Positions 1 through 8,510 of a DNA stretch of 64,000 nucleotides are shown here, piece by piece. The notes below the pieces were generated by a model that saw nothing but the letters and a program-made list of their open reading frames with translations, did not search any database and was not told the DNA's origin. Source of the DNA: Siphonodentalium dalli (lineage: Eukaryota; Mollusca; Scaphopoda; Gadilida; Siphonodentaliidae); the NCBI GenBank assembly GCA_032622095.1, contig CP136069.1, positions 101,088,278 through 101,152,277 of the forward strand, written 5' to 3'. The first letter of the stretch is position 1, and every line of letters begins with the position of its first letter. The translations under genes and the position numbers were made by a program.

Positions 1-1830
1 TACTATCGACATCTGACTTACGCCGTGCCATATCTTGTGAACTCATTTACTATTGATCCCTTGATTGACTTTTATCCATACTGGTTATATATATAATTCC
101 CATCCATGTTAGTAATTCAGACATGATGCACTTGATATTCCCTAATATATTCCCCACCTGAGATAATTCTAATATTTTTATTTCTCATTGACGAGTGATT
201 ACAATATTTAATTTCTATAACCCTAGCAATTACCACCTATTTATATAGTCTTGGTGATATGACTTTTCCCATTGACGAGTGATCACTTGATTGAACTCTA
301 ATACAGTCATTACCCGCTTATATACCCCAATCTGGTATTTCTCATTGACCAGTGATTACTTTATTTATCCAATATATACCTCTTACTTGCGCTACATGTT
401 CCTTTAAATACCTGATAATTTAATGTTCACTGATTTAACTCAATTTGTTATACGGTATACCAGTTATAATCTCACTATCGCACCCAGTCAGGTTACGCCC
501 GTGCACCTGACTGTTTTTCCCTTTATTATGGCTTTAAATCCATGTGTGTCGTCACCGTGCATACGGTGCTCATGTCCATATTTTCCTCCTGCTTAACGCA
601 CGCCTTCTACAGAATCTATTAAGATGGATGTATTCGCATAATACCTACATCTTACTTAAGCCACACCATATCTTGGTAACTCATTTCCTATTGATCCCTT
701 TGTTGACTTTTATCTATTCTGGTATATATAATTCCCATCCATGTTAGTAATTCAAACATGATGCGATTGCATACCCTTATAATTTTATCACCGATACTTT
801 CTGTTTAATAATTTGTTCGTCCTCACCGACGAATGATTACTTGATTTACCAGTATCCATTTATGGATATCCTTCTAACTTGACTTTGCCAAGATCCTTAC
901 CTGCATATTTGATATAACTCATCGATACCATGTTTATGTTGGTAGTTAGCTGAGGTGCCTACATTTAACTCCTGTATCGCTTTCCTTTAAAAATCAATCC
1001 ACCAATGATTACTTGGTTAATTTTTCATGCTGTTCATATACATTTCCCATCCTTGTTAGTAATACAAACAAGATTTCCTTTAGGAACCCCTAATACAACA
1101 TTCCTATGATATCCTTAATAATACGACATTTCTCTTTGACGAGTGATTACACTATTAATGGTTTATCTATAGGTATCCATATTTACATTCTTTCGCCATC
1201 ACCATTACTTCGCGCATGGTGTGACTGTTCTATACCATGTTGTTTGCTGGCAGTAGCTGAGATGCCTACATTAAACTTTTTGTCACTTCAACGTATGAAG
1301 TAATTTACGAGTGATCACTTGATTTAAGTTTTAGAGTTACTGATTCTTTGCGTATTCTATCCCTTTTCTGTATTTAAACTTAAGGGACTTTCTATACCCC
1401 TAATACAATTTTCACCTAGTAATATAATCTAATTGCATGTTATCTCTCATCGACGAGTGATTACATTATTTAATCTCCATAGACCCTAATGCAATCATCA
1501 CCTATAATTATATCTTAGTTGAAATGTTTTTCTCTCATTTCGAATGATTACTTGATTTAACCCTATTACAACCATCACCTATTAATATATTCTAATAATT
1601 TGGTAATTCTCATTGACGAGTGATCATATCATTTAATTTTAATTGTCCCTAACACAGTCGTCACCTATAAATATATTATATATGATATTGTTTTCTCTTC
1701 GACGAGTGATTAAATCATTTCACCCTGATACAGATATCGCCCATAGGTATATTCCAATATGGTATTTCTCACTGACGGGTGATTACTTTATTTCATCCGA
1801 CTTACACCTTGTACATTAGCTATATGTTTA
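1..1830. repeat. Decayed satellite, ~80-bp units with a GACGAGTGAT core
   Basis: About a dozen diverged copies of a core close to CTCATTGACGAGTGATTAC are scattered here, for example near 184, 268, 341, 1132, 1446, 1608, 1693 and 1766. Between 1446 and 1790 they recur every 75-85 bp, each followed by AT-rich sequence containing AATACA..TCACCTATA. A longer unit is also repeated: about 10-130 and 648-766 are close copies (both contain CCCATCCATGTTAGTAAT), giving a higher-order period near 640 bp. No coding potential is visible. Related cores reappear near 2437, 2566 and 2897 with AGTAGTCC replacing AGTGATTAC. The family is not recognised. Confidence 0.7.
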
Positions 1831-3640
1831 TATGTTATACGTGTCCGCTCAAGGTATTCTCTAAATTGCGTTCAGCACCCTTCGAAATGGCTAAAGGGCG
1901 TGTTTTGCCACGCCCTCGCGTTGCCCTTGTTTTGTTTTGTTTTTTGTTGGTCTTTTTCCAATGAACGGTCGCCGCTTGTCCGGTTGTCTTGCTCACTCGT
2001 CCGCCGTGTATTGCTTCTCCCCTTAACATCAACGCCCACTTTTCGCGGGCGTCACACCCCCTCGGTTCCTAGACGCCCCTCCCCCTTTTGGTTGCCTGCA
2101 TTCCGTTCTCGGACTGCCCTCCCGTCCTTCCGTCCGTCCACCCGTCCGTCCGTCCATCAGCAATTGTTTGTTTTTCAATTTTCTTTGACTGTCCCGTTCT
2201 GTCTGTCTGTCCGTTCGTCCTTCCCGTACTTGTCGGTATCGCACCTTGCCCCTTTTCGTCGGCGGAGTTCGCCGATGTTTTTGTTGGTGAAATTTGGAGG
2301 TAACCGGCTTTGACATTCGTCTTCAAGCTAAACTAATAGTGTGGGGGCGTTTACATAGGTTATTAGCTGACTATGTAAGTGCGTTTATAAAGAGCGATTA
2401 CTTTATTATAGCAGGCACACAATCATTCGCCATTCCTACTCACTGACGAGTAGTCTCGGGGTTCAGATTAATTCTCAATACTTCAGCGATTGCATGGGCT
2501 TATACTTAGTCCCAGTTGGGTCATATTAGACTGTGCTCATATCTGCCTCATGGTCCCCGCTAATACTCATCGACGAGTAGTCCACTATTCGGAGCGGTTC
2601 TTTGACATTGTCGTGAGCGTTACCCCATCCACTAGCATGACATTTTCTTAACTCAATGTGCTTCTGGCGATGGAATTTTGGACCCGGAGATAAAAACTCC
2701 GCCACCCTGGAATTCATGGAACATTTCTGCACCGGGCTAATTAAATAATCCATTCATTCATTAATAAAGGGCGTCTCATTTCTTCGTTTCTTTGTTGATT
2801 ACGACGACGACAACAACAGCACCAACCACATTTTATATAACTCTATGTGCTTGCATACTTTGAACACTGTGTACACCCGGCGTTAGAAAGAATATACTCA
2901 TCGCCGAGTTGTCCTTACACTGCGATAATTAATTCTCTCCGACATAGCATGAGTAATTATTAGTTAGCCCAATGGCTACCTCTTGACTTCTCTCGTCACC
3001 ATAACGCCCGCTGTGGACTATACTGGAATACAACCAACATTTTCGATTCGTGAGCCCCCATTGTTATGTACCCACCACTACGCATACGACACCCGTACCA
3101 CCACAGTATTCCTCTGTCGGAACGCGGCCTGCCCATATATTTCACCGTCGATTCCTCTGTGAATGTGGCAACTTGCTATCCGTTCACATTGCCAATTCAA
3201 TCAACTGCACCAATGGACCGGTAACGTAAATACCTTTCATTATTCTTTGGCCGCCACCTCCATTCAATCCCGAATTCGTCTATTAAATCAATTACTTCCT
3301 TACCATATTTCTTTATTCAATTATCTTGCATTTGAAGATTCCTCACTACCTGATTGTGCAAATATGAGAAATTTCTTAGCTGTACCGTCATCCATCCGCG
3401 AGACGATTCGGGATTCCTTTGCCTAACTCTTCCACATAACGATACGTGCTAGCCAGCAATGGAACCACACAGACTCGGCTTTTACGTATATATCTATATC
3501 TCTATACAAACTTAGGACTAACTCGGGGGTGGGGTGTCCGGTGGTATGTATGTCTATTCAACTTGTTTTTGGTGTCAGGTTGCTTTGCCATTACTTATTA
3601 TTTTTTTTCAGTGTCATAACATATGGGAGAGGGGGCACCC
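1831..3640. other. No recognisable gene; transition into the GC-rich island
   Basis: Short ORFs occur (for example 3163-3426 plus, 87 codons) but none has a family signature or repeated support. Three weak satellite cores lie near 2437, 2566 and 2897. Much of the plus strand from 1960 to 2270 is pyrimidine-rich. Nothing else is called. Confidence 0.5.
2095..2235 (+). repeat. Pyrimidine-rich CCGT/TCCG microsatellite
   Basis: The plus strand is a C/T tract with repeated CCGTCCGTCC near 2125-2155 and GTCTGTCTGTCCG near 2200-2217. It opens long spurious reading frames on both strands (Arg/Thr/Gly-rich on minus, Pro/Ser/Val-rich on plus), which are composition artefacts. Confidence 0.7.
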
Positions 3641-4004
3641 ATAAGTGAGTCAGCACTTGGCCTCCAGTCCCTTTGTCTGTATCAACATTGTATGTGTTAT
3701 ATCTATCAGGTGCTTTATACCTTCGTCACATCCATTTGGTTCAGCCATCACGCCCGCTGTCCGCTACCCTTGGCCACTGAAACCGCACTCCACGCGCCTT
3801 GCTCCGCTATGGCTCTCCCAGCCATTGTCACCTTCGTACGCTAACCATTTCACTTTCTTTTCATTTCCTAGGTAATGCCACGGGCACCCGCATGCCGCCC
3901 CGCATCAGACTGCGCCTCGCGGTGACCGCCGTCGCCGCCCCCGGGACCCACCGGCGGCCGGGTTTCGGATCGTCTCAGACTCTGACGGCAACCCGCTTCA
4001 CTCG

Positions 4005-4870
4005 GTGTCCGAGTGCCCTTCATCGGACAGCTCACATCGCAGCCACCTAGAGCCGATCGCCTTGTACCGCCTCCGCCGCATCAGTCGGCGCCTTCTTCAT
4101 GCAGTCGTCCTTCCATGCCATTACCAGCCTTCGGCGACGCGCCGCCGCCCGGATGCCACCGACAAACGTGCGATCTCTGCCTGGGGGCGGGGACCGGCCA
4201 GCTTTCACTGGATTAATGAACTATTTAATGACGTCAATTTCGATCATAGCTGGCCGGGCGCTTGGGCCCGCCCCCGCCAGTTTCGACCCAAGACGGCTTC
4301 GGCTCGCATGTGCCTCAGACGATTCGCCACCGCATTGCTCACGGCGAATACGTCCCCCTAGCTGCGCTCCTTCCGCCGCCCGGGGGTTCGCTCACAGCCG
4401 CACAGCCATTTCGTCTGCTTCCGTCTGGTCAACTGGGCATCCGATCCCGCGCATCGGCTTCGTTGATTGCGGACATCGTCAGTGGACGGACACGTTCTTC
4501 ACTTTCAGCTCGCTCCACCTTCAGTACCACCTGTCGGCGAACGTTCTCGCTCTATTACAGTACATGCAGGTGTTCCGCTGGGCCGCGTGAGATTTCGGGG
4601 GGTTAGGCTGGCGCGTTCCGACGTACAACTCCGGAACAAGCGCGCGCTTCGCCCATCGCTGTCGTGGGCCAACTTCGACAGTAGCTGGCTCTTGTGTCTC
4701 TCGCCAACCCTCCCCCACAGTACCACCAGCGCCCTCGTCTGCTCCTCGAGATCAGCCTCGTCAACCCGACAACCGACGTACACCAGTCTGTTTTGATTTC
4801 ACTGCCTGAGCGCGCTCTCGACCGTCGCACCGCTTCCGCCATGCTTGCTCCTTGTGTGACGCTCCATCTA
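4005..4870 (+). pseudogene. Decayed DIRS-like gag
   Basis: Conceptual translation in shifting frames gives gag-like blocks in family order. An N-terminal SDSDGNPLHSVSECPSSD stretch lies near 3980-4030. DGFGSHVPQTIRHRIAHGEY, then LAALLPPPGG, lies near 4290-4390. WTDTFFTF..LLQYMQVF near 4485-4575 is followed by DFGGLGWR near 4590. A Cys/His segment, HRFRHACSLCDAP, lies near 4828-4866. The W..F..F / LLQYM / GLGWR pattern matches my recollection of gag in DIRS-type tyrosine-recombinase retrotransposons; no search was run. At least three frameshifts and a stop after the LLQYM block make it non-functional. GC content is far above the window average. RT fragments follow directly, as expected for gag-pol order. 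Confidence 0.6.
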
Positions 4871-4929
4871 ATTCTAAACTCCACCCCCACCAGCCACCGC
4901 CCGCTACCCCTCGGCCCTTTCGGTCTGGC

Positions 4930-5510
4930 ACACTCGCCGAGCGAACTCCTCCCGCTTAAGCTTTGGCTCGACTTGTATCCCCACCGCGCAATCGATCTTG
5001 TGGCTTGGTTCTTCCCCCCAGTTTCCAACTACATCACACTGGCCCCCGCTCCCCATCCGATGCTCGGACCCTCCTGTCTGCCTCGGTCGCCCCAACGTCG
5101 TCCGTGAATCACTCGCTAAAGCAAAAGCTATGGGTCGCGTGGCGGGTCCCGCCCCTGCCCCCGCTCCGGGTCTCCCCTCTTGGCTTGGCGCCTAATTCCT
5201 CACCCGGCGATTTCCGCCTTCTCCACAATCTTTCCTACCCATCTGGTTCCTCGCGCATAGACTTCATTACACCGGAATTCACGTCGGTCTCCTACTCGCG
5301 GTTTGATGACGCGGTTCACATCGTTCAGCACCTCGGTCGTGGGGCCCTTCTCGGAAAGGGAGACATTTTCTCCGCATACCGCGCCCTCTCCGTCCACCGT
5401 CCGCTTTCGACCAACTTGGGTTCCGGTTCGACGGCCAGTTCTACTTTGACTAGCCACTTCCGTTCGGATGTAGCATCTCCATCGTCCATCCACCGCTATC
5501 ATCTCGCTAC
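4930..5510 (+). pseudogene. Decayed DIRS-like reverse transcriptase fragment
   Basis: RT blocks appear in order but in different frames. FQLHHTGPRSPSDARTLL lies near 5020. NVVRESLAKAKAMGRVAGP starts at 5094. LRVSPLGLAPNSSPGDFRLL and NLSYPSGSS lie near 5160-5250, then EFTSVSYSRFDDAVHIVQ and LGRGALLGKGDIFSAYRAL to about 5390. FDQLGFRFDGQFYFD, a stop, and PLPFGCSIS reach about 5500. The PLG..PK/N..PG.FRLIH..S and FD..FRLLPVHP pattern is typical of DIRS/Ngaro RTs. In the K.DI.SAY block the expected Lys-Ala is Lys-Gly. The YxDD motif, RNase H and recombinase do not follow, so the 3' two thirds of pol is missing. At least two frameshifts and one stop are seen. Confidence 0.75.
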
Positions 5511-5652
5511 CGCACCATATCGTCACGGACGCGCCTCCCTTGGGTGCCATGTGTGTACCGGCCCCTCTCCTTTCTCCCCTCTGGCCTGGCCCCCGATTTC
5601 TCGTCGATGGCGTGACTTCGTCATATGGCGGGGCCTGCTGGTCCGGATCTAA

Positions 5653-5919
5653 CCACATCCATACATCACATTCATTCCACCGGATGCTGGGCCGACATAC
5701 CACCAGTATCTGTCGCTCGAGCCGTGTCCCATCGAGCACATCGCCGCCATTCACCATTCACATCTGCTCGAGTCGACTCCCATCGGGCTCATCACGTCCA
5801 TCTACCCAGATGCCTGGGCCGACACACCACCGGCATCTGCTGCTCGAGTCGAATCCCATCGAGCCTCACGTCGCATGGAAGACCATCCGGACCGGCAGGC
5901 CCTCGTTCAACCTCTGTAA
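5653..5919 (+). pseudogene. C-terminal ORF segment of the GC-rich element
   Basis: An 88-codon open frame runs from just after a stop at 5650 to TAA at 5917, with no in-frame start, so it looks like a protein tail. It contains PIEHIAAIHHSHLLES, YPDAWADTPPASAARV and RRMEDHPDRQALVQPL. The part from 5721 is repeated 2,000 bp downstream (7721-7919) with the same stop, and the frame is kept open there. Two other frames are also open, so the assignment rests on protein-like composition and conservation. I do not recognise the domain; it may belong to the DIRS-like element just upstream. Confidence 0.4.
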
Positions 5920-6087
5920 TCGTTTAAATTATTAAACATGTGGCCATCTCCGCAAAAACACCACTGAGTCTCTCTCAATCCCAACAAACTTAGGAAACAA
6001 TGGGCTCTCAATATGGGGTGGGGGAGTCCCCTGAATTAGGCCCGGATACGTGGTAGATAATGTTTAGACAGTTGGGGTCTTGTATAA
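5721..6087 (+). repeat. 367-bp direct repeat, copy 1
   Basis: Base-by-base comparison with 7721-8087 shows four differences in 367 bp, at 5743, 5784, 5888 and 5905, and no indels. This copy has CG at all four sites and the other has CA or TG. The first ~197 bp is coding-like and the remainder is AT-richer, including TAATCGTTTAAATTATTAAA and a GGGGTGGGGG run. The match ends at CTTGTATAA, which forms the left arm of a hairpin in this copy only. Confidence 0.97.
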
Positions 6088-6126
6088 GAAGCCACAAGGA
6101 ATCACCCTTGTGGCAATTTATACAAG
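6079..6126. other. Two-part hairpin at the end of direct repeat 1
   Basis: CTTGTATAA (6079-6087) and GCCACAAGG (6091-6099) pair perfectly with CCTTGTGGC (6106-6114) and TTATACAAG (6118-6126), around a 6-nt loop and a symmetric 3-nt internal loop. The repeat boundary at 6087 falls exactly at the end of the first arm; copy 2 lacks the rest of the stem. This could mark an element end or a recombination junction. Confidence 0.85.
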
Positions 6127-6450
6127 CTCAACGTCTTCAATTAAGCGGCAAGTCGCGTTGGCTCCAATAAGCGTAGAATACCGGAGTGTGACTTCCGAGA
6201 GCTACAACATCACTGACAACTAAGGTCACTCATGCCAAATAGAGTTATCCGCTCCGAGCATGCGCAGAAAATATTGTCACTTCCGTCCATTCCAACTTTT
6301 GTCCACAGAGCGAGGACGTAAGATTTTCCCCGCCCTTCCACCCTACGGTGGCCAGGCCATCGGTTCTATCGGTCGTCCTTCTCCCGGCGGCCGCGCACGG
6401 TCGCGTGTCCCATTCTTGTCGCTGGTGGCTCGCCGCCACGCGCGGCGTTC
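6127..6450. other. No recognisable feature
   Basis: Mixed-composition sequence between the hairpin and the GC-rich coding-like block. Short overlapping frames on both strands show no family signature. Confidence 0.5.
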
Positions 6451-7112
6451 ATAACTCCCCTCGTTACCCCGTGGTACTCATCGCATCGGCGCGTCTCTTC
6501 TCGGTTCGTGTCTCTTCACCCCCGCTGGTGCTACCCCATCGCGACTGGTGCCTCTCTCCTGCCGCCCCCTCTTCCCCTCCGCTTCCGCTCTCCTCCCAGC
6601 GATGCTTCATCCGCCGCGGATGCTACTCCTCAGTTTCTGCGCCGCTTGTTGTTTCTGCTTCACCACCGCGTCCGCCTCAGTCGCCGCTTCCACCTCTCCC
6701 GCCGCCTATCCGTCACCGCCGTCAAGGCCCCAACCGCTGTCTCTAACCCACCCACCGCTCACACCACTCCCGCCGCCACATTGTTTTTGTTTTGTTTTTG
6801 CTTCACCCCTTGCCTCCCCCCCGCTGTTTCTGTTTTTAACCTGCTTCACCTTCGAGTCGCCGCTCAGGCTTCAGCCGCTGCTCCGGTCACCCACGCCGCC
6901 AACGCGTCACACGCTGGTTCTGTCTGGACCCACATTATCCGGCATCTGCTGCTCGTGCCGCATCACGTCGAGCTCTGCGATCCATGCTATCCGAAGACTG
7001 GGCCGTCACACCACCAGCTTTGCTGCTCGAGCCGCCTCCCGTCGAGCCCTGCATCCGCTGCTCTTGCTCGCCTGCTGCTATTGTTATCACCCGCTGCTCT
7101 TTCATAACCGCT
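6451..7112 (+). pseudogene. Pro/Ser/Ala-rich coding-like block, decayed
   Basis: This C-rich block stays open in all three plus frames for long stretches. It encodes low-complexity peptides such as AASTSPAAYPSPPSRPQP and DATPQFLRR. Near 6990-7050 it contains a diverged relative of the segment at 5653-5919: DWAVTPPA then FAARAASRRA, against DAWADTPPASAARV, separated by a frameshift. It is therefore probably a decayed copy of the same protein or its low-complexity extension. No domain is recognised. Confidence 0.35.
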
Positions 7113-7304
7113 GCTTGTATCACCAGCTGCTTGTATCACCCGCTGCTTGTATCACCCGCTGCTTGTATCACCCGCTGCTTGTATCACCCGCTGCTTGTAT
7201 CACCCGCTGCTTGTATCACCCGCTGCTTGTATCACCCGCTGCTTGTATCATCCGCTGCTTGTATCACCCGCTGCTTGTATCACCCGCTGCTTGTATCACC
7301 CGCT
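7113..7304 (+). repeat. 16-bp minisatellite, 12 units
   Basis: Twelve contiguous copies of GCTTGTATCACCCGCT span 192 bp with very few substitutions (first unit ACCAGCT, one unit ATCCGCT). Because 16 is not a multiple of 3, three units make a 16-residue repeat that reads as a permutation of YHPLLVSPAACITRCL in every plus frame. The minus strand has TGA in each unit and is closed in all frames. The near identity implies recent expansion. Confidence 0.97.
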
Positions 7305-7660
7305 ACTCTGGTATCACCCGCTACTCCGGTATCACCCGCTAATCCGGTATCACCCGCTGCTCCTGTATCACCCGCTGCTCCTGTATCACCCGCTGCTCTT
7401 GCATCTCCCGCTGGCACTGCATCACCCGCTACTCACGGTTCGCCGCTGTTCACGCTTCGCTCGCTGTTCCCACTTCGCCCGTCGCTTCCGCTTCGCCCGT
7501 CGCTTCCGCTTCGTCCGTCGCTTCCGCTTCACCCATTGCTTACGGTACTTCCGCCGCTTACGCACCTTCCGCCGCTGACGCTCCACCCGCCGCTTCCGCT
7601 CCACCCGCAGCTTACGCTCCACCCGCCGCTTACGACCCGCCCGTCGCTTCCCATTACCCC
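7305..7660 (+). repeat. 18-bp minisatellites encoding Ala/Ser/Pro hexapeptides
   Basis: From 7305 to 7430 the period changes to 18 bp (seven units of the type GCTCCTGTATCACCCGCT), which locks one frame as V-S-P-A-A-P repeats. After a phase break near 7440, a second 18-bp array (CGCTTCCGCTTCGCCCGT type) runs to about 7650. One of its frames reads ASPVASASPVAS then YAPSAADAPPAASAPPAAY. This looks like a disordered, low-complexity protein region. One frame shift separates the two arrays. The 367-bp direct repeat begins shortly after. Confidence 0.85.
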
Positions 7661-7720
7661 CGCATGCGCTTCCCCAGCCGTATCTCACCCGCCCGCTGCC
7701 TCTGCCTCACCTACCGCTTA

Positions 7721-8087
7721 GCCGTGTCCCATCGAGCACATCACCGCCATTCACCATTCACATCTGCTCGAGTCGACTCCCATTGGGCTCATCACGTCCA
7801 TCTACCCAGATGCCTGGGCCGACACACCACCGGCATCTGCTGCTCGAGTCGAATCCCATCGAGCCTCACGTCGCATGGAAGACCATCTGGACCGGCAGGC
7901 CCTCATTCAACCTCTGTAATCGTTTAAATTATTAAACATGTGGCCATCTCCGCAAAAACACCACTGAGTCTCTCTCAATCCCAACAAACTTAGGAAACAA
8001 TGGGCTCTCAATATGGGGTGGGGGAGTCCCCTGAATTAGGCCCGGATACGTGGTAGATAATGTTTAGACAGTTGGGGTCTTGTATAA
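7721..8087 (+). repeat. 367-bp direct repeat, copy 2
   Basis: Partner of 5721-6087 at an exact offset of 2,000 bp. All four differences are transitions consistent with CpG loss here: A at 7743, T at 7784, T at 7888 and A at 7905. In the coding-like frame these give Ala to Thr, a silent change, Pro to Leu and Val to Ile, with the stop at 7917 retained. After 8087 it runs directly into an unrelated repeat tail instead of the hairpin. Confidence 0.97.
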
Positions 8088-8192
8088 ATTTGTGTATAAT
8101 TATTGTATCATATATATATTTATTGTTATTTATGTTGTAACATCGGCCCCGTGTGGGTGTAATTGTCAATAAACTTATCTTATCTTATCTTA
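8088..8192 (+). repeat. Repeat 3' tail ending in (CTTAT)n, copy 1
   Basis: ATCGGCCCCGTGTGGGTGTA, then ATTGTCAATAAACTTATC with repeated CTTAT, is also found at about 45375-45456. AATAAA followed by a short tandem repeat is the usual 3' end of a LINE or LINE-mobilised SINE. No ORF precedes it, so this is a severely 5'-truncated copy or a short non-autonomous element. Confidence 0.65.
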
Positions 8193-8199
8193 TACCCAT

Positions 8200-8510
8200 G
8201 ATTGTAATTATATAATCTTTTTTATTTCTGTTATTTGTAATTGCCATAGCTTATCACAAACCAAAAATCAACATTATGTCATTTGTAATTGGCATAGCTT
8301 ATCACAAAACAAAAATCAACATTATTGACATAATGTAATTGAAATTATTAACTACACCTTTTACCGGGCTCGGCCTCGGGGTCGGACTACAGCTCGACCT
8401 CGGGGTCGCACTACAACTTTTAATGTGTCCCAATAATTAACATTCTATAAATAGAACCCCCATGCGCCATATCAGCGCCCAGGCGAAACAAGAATTTATA
8501 CATTAGTATA
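8200..8510. repeat. Dispersed repeat, copy 1 (partner at 34050-34310)
   Basis: Shares AAAAATCAACATTAT, ACTACACCTTTTACCGG, CTCGGCC, TCTATAAATA.AACCCCC and CAGGCGAAACA with the second copy in the same order. An internal ~57-bp segment (TTATTTGTAATTGGCATAGC type) is tandemly duplicated here. No coding sequence. SINE-like in size, but no clear A and B boxes were found. Confidence 0.65.

Noticed and set aside
1835-2326. Overlapping Arg/Thr/Gly-rich minus ORFs and Pro/Ser-rich plus ORFs
   Set aside because: They follow the pyrimidine microsatellite; composition alone explains them.
3163-3426. 87-codon plus ORF
   Set aside because: Protein-like in places, but no recognisable domain, no second copy, and it lies in sequence with satellite-like cores.
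5200-5757. 185-codon minus-strand ORF
   Set aside because: It is the antisense of the GC-rich DIRS-like RT fragment and has no signature of its own; high GC opens long spurious frames here.
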